NCBI GenBank assembly: GCA_035555795.1
Contig: DATMGE010000072.1
Coordinates: forward strand, 124,001 to 188,000
Source: RCIO01 sp035555795
GTDB taxonomy: Bacteria > Pseudomonadota > Alphaproteobacteria > Rhizobiales > Rhizobiaceae
Direction: 5' to 3'
Length of the DNA: 64,000 nt
Part shown: positions 43,232 to 51,451 of the stretch, in pieces
Numbering within the stretch: the first letter of the stretch is position 1
Layout: every line of letters begins with the position of its first letter
The notes under the pieces: generated by a model
Database searches by the model: none
Told to the model about the DNA's origin: nothing
Seen by the model: only the letters and a program-made list of their open reading frames with translations
Program-made: the position numbers and the translations under genes

Positions 43232-43401
43232 ACGCGTGATCGCAAAGATACGCTATCGCGCGCGGTCCCTGTCAGGGAAACTGGCGTTTTCGTGAACGAT
43301 GCAACCTGGCAAAACAATAATCGCAATCTTGGTAAAGGAAGTGCTAACCGGCCGGTAGGCTTTCGCGGTCACACCCGGCCTCGCATGGTTTCTCCGCCGG
43401 T

Positions 43402-44064
43402 TCACATTGCCGTGACCAGGGCTTCGAGCGAGGGAAGGACGAGGGAGGGCTGGAGGTCCGAATATTCGTCGGGCTGACCGCTGCGATTGATCCAGACCGT
43501 CCGGAAGCCGAATTTCTGCGCGCCGGCAATGTCCCAGCGATTCGACGACTGGAACGAGATCTTCGACGGATAGAGCCGCCAGTCGGTGGCGACCATGTCG
43601 TAGACATCCGGATGCGTCTTGAAACGGCGAATGCGGTCCACCGAGAAGATCTCGTCGAGAAACGGCTCGATGGCCGCGGAGCGCACGGCGGTTTCGAGCA
43701 TTTCCGGCGAGCCGTTGGAAAGGATCGCAAGCCGCGCGCCTTCCGCCTTGAGGCTGCGAAGGACGGCCGGCACCTCGGGGTAGCAATCGAGTTTCCAATA
43801 GGCATCGAGGAGCTTGGCGCGCAGGCTGCGCTCGGCCGAGGGCACGCGCGCCATGGCGAAATCGAGCGCTTCCTCGGTGAGCTGCCAGAAATCGGCATAG
43901 GAGCCCATCAGCGTGCGCACCCAGGAGTATTCGAGCTGCTTGGCGCGCCAGAGCTCGGACAGGAGCTGTCCGTCCGGTCCGATCTCGGCCGCATGGCGCC
44001 GGACGGCCGAATGGACGTCGAACAACGTGCCATAGGCATCGAAGACATAGGCGGAAAAGCGCAT
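43402..44064 (-). CDS. Haloacid dehalogenase, type II
   Basis: The protein has 220 residues. VFDAYGTLFDVHSAVRRHA at 6-24 matches the start of L-2-haloacid dehalogenases, with the nucleophilic Asp in FDAYGTLFD. LAILSNGSPEML near 110 gives the second motif, and FQSSNRWDIAGAQKFGF near 168 the third, with the SSNxWD pattern typical of this class. The start at 44064 follows GAGG. It hydrolyses C-halogen bonds of short 2-haloacids; natural substrates in soil or marine bacteria are often uncertain. Confidence 0.86.
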   Translation of the reverse strand: MRFSAYVFDAYGTLFDVHSAVRRHAAEIGPDGQLLSELWRAKQLEYSWVRTLMGSYADFWQLTEEALDFAMARVPSAERSLRAKLLDAYWKLDCYPEVPAVLRSLKAEGARLAILSNGSPEMLETAVRSAAIEPFLDEIFSVDRIRRFKTHPDVYDMVATDWRLYPSKISFQSSNRWDIAGAQKFGFRTVWINRSGQPDEYSDLQPSLVLPSLEALVTAM

Positions 44065-44199
44065 GGGGTGCCTCGCGGAATGGTTGCAATTCATCGCAAC
44101 CGCTGCGGGGCGTCAAGGCGGAGCAAGCTTCTGGACTATGCTTTTGCCCGCCTGTGCCGTTGACCTTCCGAGCATGAGCCCTTTCGGTAAGGGAAAAGC

Positions 44200-45084
44200 A
44201 TGAGGGAAAAGATGGCACGAAACCTGGCGGCGCCCGCCGATTCGATCACCTGGACCTATGTCGACGGCGACTGGTATGAGGGGAACGTTCCTATCGTCGG
44301 TCCTCGTAGCCATGTCATGTGGCTGGGTTCTTCCGTTTTCGACGGTGCGCGATGGTTCGAGGGTATTTCACCGGACCTCGACCTGCACGCAGCACGGGTC
44401 AATGCATCCGCCCTGGCGCTGGGCCTGCAACCGACGAAGACGCCCGAAGAGATCGTGGCGCTCACTTGGGACGGGTTGAAGAAATTCGACGGCCGCACCG
44501 CTGTCTACATCCGGCCGATGTATTGGGCCGAGGGCGGCGGCTATATGGGCGTGCCGGCCGATCCCGCTTCGACCCGGTTCCTGCTGTGCCTCTACGAATC
44601 GCCGATGCTCCCGCCGAGCGGATTTTCGCTGGGCGTATCGCCCTTCCGGCGACCGACCATGGAGACCATGCCCACCAATGCCAAGGCGGGATGCCTCTAT
44701 CCCAACAATGGCCGCGCCATTCTCGACGCGCAGGCGCGCGGCTATGAGAATGCGCTGGTTCTCGACATGCTTGGCAATGTCGCCGAGACGGCGTCGTCCA
44801 ACATCTTCATGGTCAGGGACGGCGTCGTCTTCACGCCGGCGGCCAATGGAACGTTCCTTTCCGGCATCACGCGGGCGCGCACGATCTCGCTGTTGCGGGA
44901 GGCGGGCGTGACGGTCGTGGAGACGGCATTGCGGGTCGATGATTTCCGCAGTGCGGACGAGATTTTCTCGACCGGAAACTATTCCAAGGTCGTGCCTGTT
45001 TCCCGCTTCGAGGAGCGCGATGTGCAGCCCGGACCGGTGGCTGCGAAAGCGCGCAAACTCTATTGGGACTGGGCGCATTCTTGA
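44200..45084 (+). CDS. ilvE: Branched-chain amino-acid aminotransferase-like (fold type IV)
   Basis: The protein has 294 residues. K162 in TNAKAGCLYPNNGRA is the PLP lysine, and VAETASSNIFMVRDG near 202 is the fold-type IV signature. SSVFDGARWFEG near 44 is typical of bacterial BCATs. It interconverts Val, Leu, Ile and their keto acids. AAGGG precedes the start. An internal ATG at 44212 is an alternative start. D-amino-acid transaminase is a less likely reading. Confidence 0.85.
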   Translation: MREKMARNLAAPADSITWTYVDGDWYEGNVPIVGPRSHVMWLGSSVFDGARWFEGISPDLDLHAARVNASALALGLQPTKTPEEIVALTWDGLKKFDGRTAVYIRPMYWAEGGGYMGVPADPASTRFLLCLYESPMLPPSGFSLGVSPFRRPTMETMPTNAKAGCLYPNNGRAILDAQARGYENALVLDMLGNVAETASSNIFMVRDGVVFTPAANGTFLSGITRARTISLLREAGVTVVETALRVDDFRSADEIFSTGNYSKVVPVSRFEERDVQPGPVAAKARKLYWDWAHS

Positions 45085-45096
45085 CCCCGGGCGCGG

Positions 45097-45126
45097 TTGA
45101 GCCCTGCGGCGCAGGCCTTATATAGT
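45097..45126 (+). promoter_or_regulatory. Candidate promoter of sodB
   Basis: TTGAGC (45097-45102) and TATAGT (45121-45126) are 18 bp apart. They lie 64 bases upstream of the sodB start, in the only intergenic gap before it. The -10 matches consensus at five of six positions. Confidence 0.45.
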
Positions 45127-45189
45127 AGATGTCGCGGGCGTTCCGCCGCGACATCGGATCACGAATCAATTTTGCAAGGGAGCCAGACC

Positions 45190-45789
45190 ATGGCCTTCGA
45201 ACTTCCCGATCTGCCTTACGATTACGAGGCGCTTCAGCCCTACATGTCCAAGGAGACGCTGGAGTATCACCACGACAAGCACCACAAGGCCTATGTCGAC
45301 ACCGGCAACAAGCTGGCTGCCGAGGCCGGGATGGAAAATCTCTCGCTGGAAGAGATCGTCAAGCAGAGCTACGGCAAGAACCAGCCGCTCTTCAACAATG
45401 CCGGTCAGCACTACAACCACATCCATTTCTGGAAGTGGATGAAGAAGGGCGGCGGCGGCAAGAGCCTGCCGGCGAAGCTGCAGAAGGCGGTCGACAGCGA
45501 TCTCGGCGGCTATGACAAGTTCCGCACCGATTTCATCGCAGCCGGCGTCGGCCAGTTCGGCTCGGGCTGGGCCTGGCTCGCCGTCAAGGACGGCAAGGTC
45601 CAGATCATGAAGACCCCGAATGGCGAGAACCCGCTCGTCCACGGCGCCTCGCCGATCCTCGGCGTCGATGTGTGGGAACACTCCTATTACATCGACTACC
45701 GCAATGCCCGGCCGAAATATCTCGAGGCATTCATCGACAATCTCATCAACTGGGACCACGTCCTTGAAATGTATGAGAAGGCCGCCTGA
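45190..45789 (+). CDS. sodB: Superoxide dismutase, iron-type
   Basis: The protein has 199 residues. Metal ligands are H27 in EYHHDKHH, the His in HYNHIHFW near 76, and Asp and His in DVWEHSYYIDY near 160. FNNAGQHYNH with an N-terminal-side Gln resembles FeSOD rather than MnSOD, although cambialistic use of Mn is common in rhizobia. It has no signal peptide, so it is cytoplasmic. AAGGGAG precedes the start. A strong terminator follows. Confidence 0.95.
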   Translation: MAFELPDLPYDYEALQPYMSKETLEYHHDKHHKAYVDTGNKLAAEAGMENLSLEEIVKQSYGKNQPLFNNAGQHYNHIHFWKWMKKGGGGKSLPAKLQKAVDSDLGGYDKFRTDFIAAGVGQFGSGWAWLAVKDGKVQIMKTPNGENPLVHGASPILGVDVWEHSYYIDYRNARPKYLEAFIDNLINWDHVLEMYEKAA

Positions 45790-45808
45790 GCCGTCTCCCA
45801 TATGTCGA

Positions 45809-45841
45809 CGAAAGCCCCGGCAAGCACCGGGGCTTTCGTTT
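45809..45841 (+). terminator. Rho-independent terminator after sodB
   Basis: A 12-bp stem CGAAAGCCCCGG/CCGGGGCTTTCG with a 6-base loop is followed by TTT, 19 bases after the sodB stop. Confidence 0.82.
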
Positions 45842-45966
45842 AAGTGGAATAAGGCAATCAGGTATTTCACGCAAGCTTGACCGGCTTCAGCGACAATTGA
45901 CTTCTCCAAGCGTGGGCTTCTGCCAAAGATCGCGCGGTCCGAACCGGACGTCAGGAGGAATATTTC

Positions 45967-46395
45967 ATGAAGTCGCTGATTTTCCTTGGAGCCGCCGCGC
46001 TGTTGATAACCTCCGCGGCGTCTGCGGATCCGATCGCCGATCGCAAGAGCCTGATGAAGGAGCGCGGCGCGCAGATGCGCGTTCTTGGGCCTATCGCACA
46101 GGGCAAGGCGCCATTCGATGCCGCCGCGGTGCTGGACGCACTGGAAAAGCTCAATGCCAATGCGCAGGCGACCGATATCGAGGCGCTGTGGCCGGCGGGC
46201 AGCGAGACCGGTGACACCAAGTCGGGGCCCGCCATCTGGTCGGACAGGGAGGGCTTCGCTGCCGCCGAAACGAAGCTCGAGGACGATCTCGCGGCGGCCG
46301 TTGCTGCCAAGCCAGCCGATCTCGCCGCTTTCCAGGCGGTTTTCGGCCCTGTCGCAGCCGATTGCGGCGCCTGCCACGAGAAATATCGCCTCTAA
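45967..46395 (+). CDS. Cytochrome c' (c556 type)
   Basis: The protein has 142 residues. A signal peptide (about 1-20, MKSLIFLGAAALLITSAASA) precedes a four-helix bundle ending in CGACHEKYRL, with the heme-binding CxxCH at 133-137 close to the C-terminus as in class II cytochromes c. It is periplasmic. It sits 15 bases upstream of a diheme cytochrome gene, suggesting a small electron-transfer operon. The redox partner is unknown. Confidence 0.9.
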   Translation: MKSLIFLGAAALLITSAASADPIADRKSLMKERGAQMRVLGPIAQGKAPFDAAAVLDALEKLNANAQATDIEALWPAGSETGDTKSGPAIWSDREGFAAAETKLEDDLAAAVAAKPADLAAFQAVFGPVAADCGACHEKYRL

Positions 46396-46410
46396 CCGGA
46401 TAGTGTCGGC

Positions 46411-47331
46411 GTGACCCGTCGCGGAAAATACGCCCTTGCGGCCGCCACCCTCGTGGCGGCTGTCGCGCTTGCCGGCTGGTTCGTCACCAGGCCGGAAGGG
46501 ATCGACGAACCCGTCGCCGCATCGCTGGGCAATGGCGATGCGGCACGCGGCGAAGAGGTTTTCTGGGCAGGCGGCTGCGCCTCCTGCCATGCCGGGACCG
46601 ATGCGGAGAGAGAAGCGCGGCTTCGCCTCGGCGGTGGCGAACGGCTGGCGACGGCGTTCGGCACCTTCGTCGCGCCCAATATCTCGCCGCACCCGCAGGA
46701 CGGGATCGGCGGCTGGACGGCACAGGACCTCGCCAATGCAATGCTCAGGGGCGTGTCGCCCGGCGGCAGCCACTATTATCCGGCCTTTCCCTACACGTCC
46801 TATGCGCGGATGACGCCCAACGACATATCCGATCTTCACGCCTTCCTGCTGACCTTGCCGCCCGTCGAAGGAAAGGCGCCGGCAAACGAGGTGGGATTCC
46901 CCTTCAATATCCGGCGCGGTATCGGCCTGTGGAAAGCGCTCTATCTCGACCCGGCGCCGGCGGTGACGCTGGAGACTCCAAGCGAGACGGTGCGGCGCGG
47001 ACAATATCTGGTCGAAGGGCCGGGCCATTGCGGCGAGTGCCATACGCCACGCAATGCGCTCGGTGGGCCGGATATGGCGCGCTGGCTGGGCGGCGGGCCG
47101 TCGCCCGAGGGACGCGGCAATATTCCCAATATCACTTCCGGCGAGGGCGGCATTGGCGACTGGAGCGAGGACGATATCGTCAACTATCTGGAGACCGGCT
47201 TTACGCCCGACTACGATTCGGCCGGCGGCAAGATGGCCTCGGTGGTGAAGAACATGGCCAATCTGACGGCAGGCGACCGCGAGGCGATCGCCGCCTATCT
47301 GAAAGCCGTGCCGCCGGTTTCGCGTCGGTAG
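46411..47331 (+). CDS. Diheme cytochrome c, membrane-anchored
   Basis: The protein has 306 residues from a GTG start. An N-terminal anchor (about 7-25) is followed by two class I heme domains: CASCH at 56-60 and CGECH at 207-211. FVAPNISPHPQDGIGGW and NIPNITSGEGGIGDWSEDDI are the repeated sequence around the Met ligands, as in cytochrome subunits of alcohol or aldehyde dehydrogenases. No dehydrogenase partner is adjacent, so it may accept electrons from a remotely encoded enzyme. Confidence 0.88.
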   Translation: MTRRGKYALAAATLVAAVALAGWFVTRPEGIDEPVAASLGNGDAARGEEVFWAGGCASCHAGTDAEREARLRLGGGERLATAFGTFVAPNISPHPQDGIGGWTAQDLANAMLRGVSPGGSHYYPAFPYTSYARMTPNDISDLHAFLLTLPPVEGKAPANEVGFPFNIRRGIGLWKALYLDPAPAVTLETPSETVRRGQYLVEGPGHCGECHTPRNALGGPDMARWLGGGPSPEGRGNIPNITSGEGGIGDWSEDDIVNYLETGFTPDYDSAGGKMASVVKNMANLTAGDREAIAAYLKAVPPVSRR

Positions 47332-47374
47332 AGCGCATCGTGTCTTATCGGCACCGGAGCTCTCCAATTCCGGC

Positions 47375-47553
47375 CGTTTGCGCCGCCCCTCATCCGGCTG
47401 CAGCCACCTTCTCCCCGTGAACGGGGAGAAGAGAGCTTTCATTTCCACTTTCGCCAATCGGGGCGTGGCAGAAGAGGCGAAAGGCAGCGGACAGCGTTCT
47501 TCTCCCCGTTCACGGGGAGAAGTGCCCGGCAGGGCGATGAGGGGCGTCGCAAC
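47375..47553. repeat. Rhizobial-type palindromic intergenic element, copy 2 (intact)
   Basis: The outer ends GCGCCGCCCCTCATC and GATGAGGGGCGTCGC are inverted. Inside are two copies of the same hairpin, with 11-bp arms CTTCTCCCCGT and ACGGGGAGAAG separated by two bases, at 47408-47431 and 47499-47522. The element fills the gap between the diheme cytochrome and the convergent peptidase. A decayed relative is at 36221-36354. Confidence 0.85.
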
Positions 47554-47592
47554 GTCGAACGGCGCTCTCGCTCACACGACACGATTTGGAGG

Positions 47593-49728
47593 TCAAGCGA
47601 GAGGCGCGCGGGGCGCCCCCGTTACCTTGATCGCGAAGGCGTAGTTGTAGGCGATCTCCTCCAGCCGCGAGAAGCGGCCGGATGCGCCGGCGTGGCCTGC
47701 ATCGAGATTGATGCGGAAGATGACCGGATTATCGCTCGTCTTCCGCTCGCGCAGGCGCGCGACCCATTTGGCAGGCTCCCAATAGGTGACGCGTGGATCG
47801 GTCAGCCCGGCAACGGCGAAGATCGGCGGATAGTCATGCGCGCCGACATTCTCGTAGGGCGCGTAGGAGGCGATCAGGCGGTAATCTTCTTCCGAGGCGA
47901 TGGGATTGCCCCATTCGGGCCATTCCGGCGGGGTCAGCGGCAGTGTCTCGTCGAGCATGGTGTTGAGCACGTCGACGAAGGGAACCTCGGCAATGATGCC
48001 GCCGAACGCCTTGGGTGCGAGATTGGCGACTGCCCCCATGAGCATGCCGCCGGCGGACCCGCCCTGCGCGACGATGCGGTCACGCGCTGTGTAGCCCTGA
48101 GCGACGAGATGGCGCGCGCAGGCGATGAAGTCATGAAAGGTGTTGGGCTTCTGCGCGCGCTTGCCGTCATCATACCAGGCATAGCCCTTGTCCTTGCCGC
48201 CGCGAATATGCGCGATGGCATAGACGAAGCCGCGATCGACCAGTGACAGGCAGTTGGTGTTGAAGGACGCCGGAATCGCGATGCCATAGGCGCCGTAGCC
48301 GTAGAGCAGGCAGGGCGCGGAACCGTCGATGGGCGTATCGCGCAGATGCACCAGGGAAATCGGCACCAGTTCGCCATCCGGCGCGGGCGCCATCAGCCGC
48401 CGCGTGACATAGCGTTCGGGATCATGGCCGGAGGGCACCTCCTGCGTCTTCAGCAGGGTGCGCTCGCGCGTGACCATGTCGTAGTCGAAGAGCTGCGTCG
48501 GCGTGGTCATCGACGAATAGGAGAAGCGGAAACTGGTCGTGTCATATTCGAGCGAGCCGCCGAGACCGAGCGAATAGGCGTCTTCGGCGAAGGAGATGAG
48601 ATGTTCTTCGCCCGTCGCGCGTTCGCGCACGACGATGCGCGGCAGCCCATCCTTGCGCTCCAGGCGCACCATGTGGCGGGCGAAGCCCACTACCGACAGG
48701 ATCAGGCGGCCCGGCTCATGCGGCACGATCTCGCGCCAGTTCTCGCGGCGCGGATCGGCGACGGGGGCCTCCATGATCTTGAAGTCCTTGGCGCCGTCCG
48801 CATTGGTGAGGATGAAGAAGACATCGCCGCCTTCTTCGAGGTCATATTGCAGGCCGGTCTCGCGTGCGGCCACGATGCGCGGCGCGGCAAGCGGGTCATC
48901 GGCGGGGATCAGCCGGTATTCCGTCGTCTCGTGATCGTTGATCGCAATGAAGATCCAGTCATTGCGGCGGCTGCCGCCGACGCTCATGAAGAAGCCGGGG
49001 TCGATCTCCTCGTAGACGAGGCGCGCTTCTCCGCCGAGCGGGCGGTAGAAGATCTTCGAGGGCCGGTGGTTCGGATCGAGCGCGGTATAGAAGAAGCCAT
49101 TGTCGGTGGCGTCCCATGTGCCGGAGCCGCCCGTATCGGTGACGGTGTCGGAAAGGTCGGTGCCCGATGCGAGATCGCGCACCTTCAGCGTGTAGAATTC
49201 GGACCCCTTGTCGTCGAATCCCCACAGGAGACGGCGGTGGTCGGACGAATGATCGATGCCGCCGAGGTTGAAATAGGCCTTGTCCCCGGCCTCGGCGTCG
49301 CCATCGAGAAGGAGCTCCTCGGTGCCGCCGTCGCGCGGCGTGCGGAAATAGCGCGGATGCTGCCCGCCAAGCCGATAGGACGAGCCATAGGCATAAGGCC
49401 CATCCTTCAGCGGCACGGATGAATCATCCTCCTTGATGCGGCCCTTCATCTCGGCAAAGAGGGCCGCGCGCAATTCGGCCGTGTCTGCCAGCAATGCCGC
49501 CTGATAGGCGTTTTCCGCCTCCAGATGGGCGCGGATGGCGGGATCGAGGACGGAAGGATCCTTGAACATCTCCTGCCAGTTTTCCGCCCGCAGCCAGGCA
49601 TATTCGTCCACGCGCGCAATGCCGTGCATCATGCTCTGCGTCGGGCGTTTCTCGGTCGTCGGGGCGGGAGTGGCGGGGAAGGGCGATCTCAAGATACCAA
49701 GCCTCCGGTTTCGTTCGGGAGTGAACAT
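47593..49728 (-). CDS. ptrB: Prolyl-oligopeptidase-family peptidase (oligopeptidase B)
   Basis: The protein has 711 residues in the S9A family. An N-terminal beta-propeller (about 80-430) is followed by an alpha/beta-hydrolase domain with catalytic S558 in QGGSAGGMLMG, D644 in AGLTDPRV and H679 in DAGHAG. It cleaves short peptides after basic residues in the cytoplasm. A TTG at 49692, 9 bases after GGAGG, is a plausible alternative start and would remove 12 residues that do not resemble the family. Confidence 0.92.
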   Translation of the reverse strand: MFTPERNRRLGILRSPFPATPAPTTEKRPTQSMMHGIARVDEYAWLRAENWQEMFKDPSVLDPAIRAHLEAENAYQAALLADTAELRAALFAEMKGRIKEDDSSVPLKDGPYAYGSSYRLGGQHPRYFRTPRDGGTEELLLDGDAEAGDKAYFNLGGIDHSSDHRRLLWGFDDKGSEFYTLKVRDLASGTDLSDTVTDTGGSGTWDATDNGFFYTALDPNHRPSKIFYRPLGGEARLVYEEIDPGFFMSVGGSRRNDWIFIAINDHETTEYRLIPADDPLAAPRIVAARETGLQYDLEEGGDVFFILTNADGAKDFKIMEAPVADPRRENWREIVPHEPGRLILSVVGFARHMVRLERKDGLPRIVVRERATGEEHLISFAEDAYSLGLGGSLEYDTTSFRFSYSSMTTPTQLFDYDMVTRERTLLKTQEVPSGHDPERYVTRRLMAPAPDGELVPISLVHLRDTPIDGSAPCLLYGYGAYGIAIPASFNTNCLSLVDRGFVYAIAHIRGGKDKGYAWYDDGKRAQKPNTFHDFIACARHLVAQGYTARDRIVAQGGSAGGMLMGAVANLAPKAFGGIIAEVPFVDVLNTMLDETLPLTPPEWPEWGNPIASEEDYRLIASYAPYENVGAHDYPPIFAVAGLTDPRVTYWEPAKWVARLRERKTSDNPVIFRINLDAGHAGASGRFSRLEEIAYNYAFAIKVTGAPRAPLA

Positions 49729-49896
49729 GTTCGCTGCCCATCTTCAAGCGCGAAATTCTGTTCGTGCATTGTCCTTAGGGAAGCGATGTGGCGAAAATTT
49801 ACATCTGGTAAATTGAGCGGACTGCCAAACAGTTGATATCGATCCGTGTCTCAATGTACTTGAAAGTATTCACTTCGCATTTCGCCTCAACAAGAA

Positions 49897-49915
49897 TCAT
49901 GAATTGACTTCATGA
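49897..49915 (+). promoter_or_regulatory. Inverted repeat in the mucR upstream region
   Basis: A perfect 7-bp inverted repeat TCATGAA/TTCATGA flanks TTGAC. The spacer plus the next T reads TTGACT, a candidate -35 box. The whole 49729-50035 gap (307 bases) is AT-rich compared with its surroundings, the kind of DNA MucR-type regulators bind. No convincing -10 box was found. Confidence 0.45.
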
Positions 49916-50035
49916 GAACAGCGCGCCATTTAGGTCGTGCGCCTTTCGCAAGGAAGAATGAAAGAAATGAAAGGTGCCGCCGCTAATGGCTCTGATGCAG
50001 AGCACATGGCGCTTTCCCGAATTCGAGGCCCCAAT

Positions 50036-50461
50036 ATGGAAAATAAAGATACGCTCATGCAAGATGGCGAAATCCTCATCGAACTGACCGCGGATGTCGT
50101 TGCCGCCTATGTCAGCAACAATCCCGTGCAGGTGGCGGATCTGCCGAACCTCATCGCGGATGTGCACAATGCGCTGGCCCGCATTGGCGCCACGGTCGAG
50201 GAAGCACCGGCCGAAAAGCAGAAGCCGGCGGTGAACCCCAAGCGTTCCGTCCATGACGACTACATCATCTGCCTGGAGGACGGGAAGAAGTTCAAGTCGC
50301 TCAAGCGGCACCTGATGACGCATTACGGAATGACGCCAGAGCAATACCGCGAGAAGTGGGGCCTCGACGCCTCCTATCCGATGGTCGCGCCCAATTATGC
50401 GGCGGCGCGTTCGCAACTGGCGAAGGAAATGGGCCTCGGGCGCAAGCGCACGCCGCGCTGA
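50036..50461 (+). CDS. mucR: MucR/Ros-family zinc-finger transcriptional regulator
   Basis: The protein has 141 residues. ILIELTADVVAAYVSNNPVQ (about 12-31) is the MucR N-terminal oligomerisation region. CLEDGKKFKSLKRHLMTHYG (about 79-98) holds the Ros-type zinc finger with Cys-Asp-His-His ligands, and TPEQYREKWGL follows. MucR regulates exopolysaccharide, motility and symbiosis or virulence genes by binding AT-rich DNA. I chose the ATG at 50036 (GAGG 7 bases before) because it gives the usual 140-145 residues; upstream in-frame ATGs at 49958 and 49967 are possible. Confidence 0.93.
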   Translation: MENKDTLMQDGEILIELTADVVAAYVSNNPVQVADLPNLIADVHNALARIGATVEEAPAEKQKPAVNPKRSVHDDYIICLEDGKKFKSLKRHLMTHYGMTPEQYREKWGLDASYPMVAPNYAAARSQLAKEMGLGRKRTPR

Positions 50462-50499
50462 GGCGGGCACCAAACCCGGCATTGGTTCAACATGTTTCG

Positions 50500-50525
50500 G
50501 GCGCGCCGGTCAGGCGCGCCTTTTT
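50500..50525. terminator. Rho-independent terminator after mucR
   Basis: An 8-bp stem GGCGCGCC/GGCGCGCC with a 5-base loop is followed by five Ts. The loop contains the stop codon of the convergent downstream gene, so both genes end in the same structure. Confidence 0.8.
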
Positions 50526-50809
50526 CGTTTGAGCGGCCCTTTTCCATCCAACCGGTCGAGCGCCTGCTTGAGGGCGATGTGCCGGTTCAGATCATAGTTC
50601 CAGTGCTTGCGCAGGCCCTTCAGGCGCTCCCGCTCCAGCGCCCGCACGATGCGGCTGCGCTTGTTTTCGCGCTCGGCACCGATGGATGCCAGCGCGTCGG
50701 CGAAATCGATGCCGCAAGCAAGCTGAAGTGCCGCGCGCTGCCGCGCTTCGCCCAGTCTCGCATCGCGGGCGGCGATGAAATCCGCAACGGCCCTGGCATC
50801 CACGATCAT
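50510..50809 (-). CDS. Conserved hypothetical protein, 99 aa
   Basis: I do not recognise a named family. The start at 50809 is preceded by AGGAG at 8 bases. The protein is soluble, helical-looking and basic at the C-terminus (KGPLKRKRRA), with VADFIAARDARLGEARQRAA near the N-terminus. It is convergent with mucR. The only Cys is near residue 29. Confidence 0.6.
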   Translation of the reverse strand: MIVDARAVADFIAARDARLGEARQRAALQLACGIDFADALASIGAERENKRSRIVRALERERLKGLRKHWNYDLNRHIALKQALDRLDGKGPLKRKRRA

Positions 50810-50955
50810 CCCATATTCTCCTGATTGCGATGCCGAATGATCGGCAGACGCAGGAGGACGTGGACAAGATTCTCGGCCGATCAGACGGATGAATGAAAAA
50901 GCCAAGGGATATCAACCATATGAAAATTTCGGCGGGGCAATAAGTTCCCTGTTTG

Positions 50956-50984
50956 TTCACATTGCCGGCGACCTTCGATATAAG
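50956..50984 (+). promoter_or_regulatory. Candidate promoter of the DnaA-domain protein
   Basis: TTCACA (50956-50961) and TATAAG (50979-50984) are 17 bp apart, each one mismatch from consensus. The predicted start site near 50991 is only about five bases before the ATG at 50996, which lacks a ribosome site. Confidence 0.6.
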
Positions 50985-50995
50985 AATGTAATCCT

Positions 50996-51436
50996 ATGTC
51001 GAAGGTGGAGGTCGAGGTGGCGGCGGCATGTACGGAGCGGATAGCGGACGAGATGGAGGAATTGGCGGAGGCAGCCGGAAACGGGGCCGGCCTTGACTTG
51101 CCGCTGGAGCGCCGGGAGGAGCACATTCTGGCGGCTTGCGACTGCGTGATAGAACTTGCCGCTGCGCTGTTCGGGATTCCCTCCAAGGAACTGCGCCGGC
51201 GGGGGCGGGGGCCTGACGAAATTTCGCGCGTGCGGCAGATCGCCATGTATGTGGCCCATGTCGTGCTGCGGCTGAACATGACGGATCTGGGCAAGGGTTT
51301 CGGACGCGACAGGACGACGGTGATGCACGCCTGTCATCTCATCGAGGATATGCGCGACGAGGAGGAGTTCGACCGCATCGTTTCCCAGACCGAACGCATC
51401 GTGCAGGCAGCCTTTCGTAGCCGCACATTCATCTGA
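50996..51436 (+). CDS. DnaA domain IV-like helix-turn-helix protein
   Basis: The protein has 146 residues. After an acidic N-terminus, residues about 45-125 match the C-terminal DNA-binding domain of DnaA: ELAAALFGIPSKELRRRGRG, VRQIAMYVAHVVLR and GFGRDRTTVMHACHLIEDM, the last being the DnaA box-recognition signature. No AAA+ ATPase domain is present. It may compete for or modulate DnaA boxes, or act as a transcription factor. It heads a pair with a DUF6456 gene 15 bases downstream. Confidence 0.85.
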   Translation: MSKVEVEVAAACTERIADEMEELAEAAGNGAGLDLPLERREEHILAACDCVIELAAALFGIPSKELRRRGRGPDEISRVRQIAMYVAHVVLRLNMTDLGKGFGRDRTTVMHACHLIEDMRDEEEFDRIVSQTERIVQAAFRSRTFI

Positions 51437-51451
51437 ATCCGGAGTGCCGAC

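Noticed and set aside
43292..43477. Small open frame between the transpeptidase and dehalogenase genes
   Set aside because: It overlaps the 3' end of the dehalogenase gene antisense, has no ribosome site and its translation has no protein-like pattern.
47408..47522. Two identical hairpins 91 bases apart taken as a minimal CRISPR array
   Set aside because: There are only two units, they are themselves palindromic within an inverted element, and no cas gene is present; they belong to a palindromic intergenic element.
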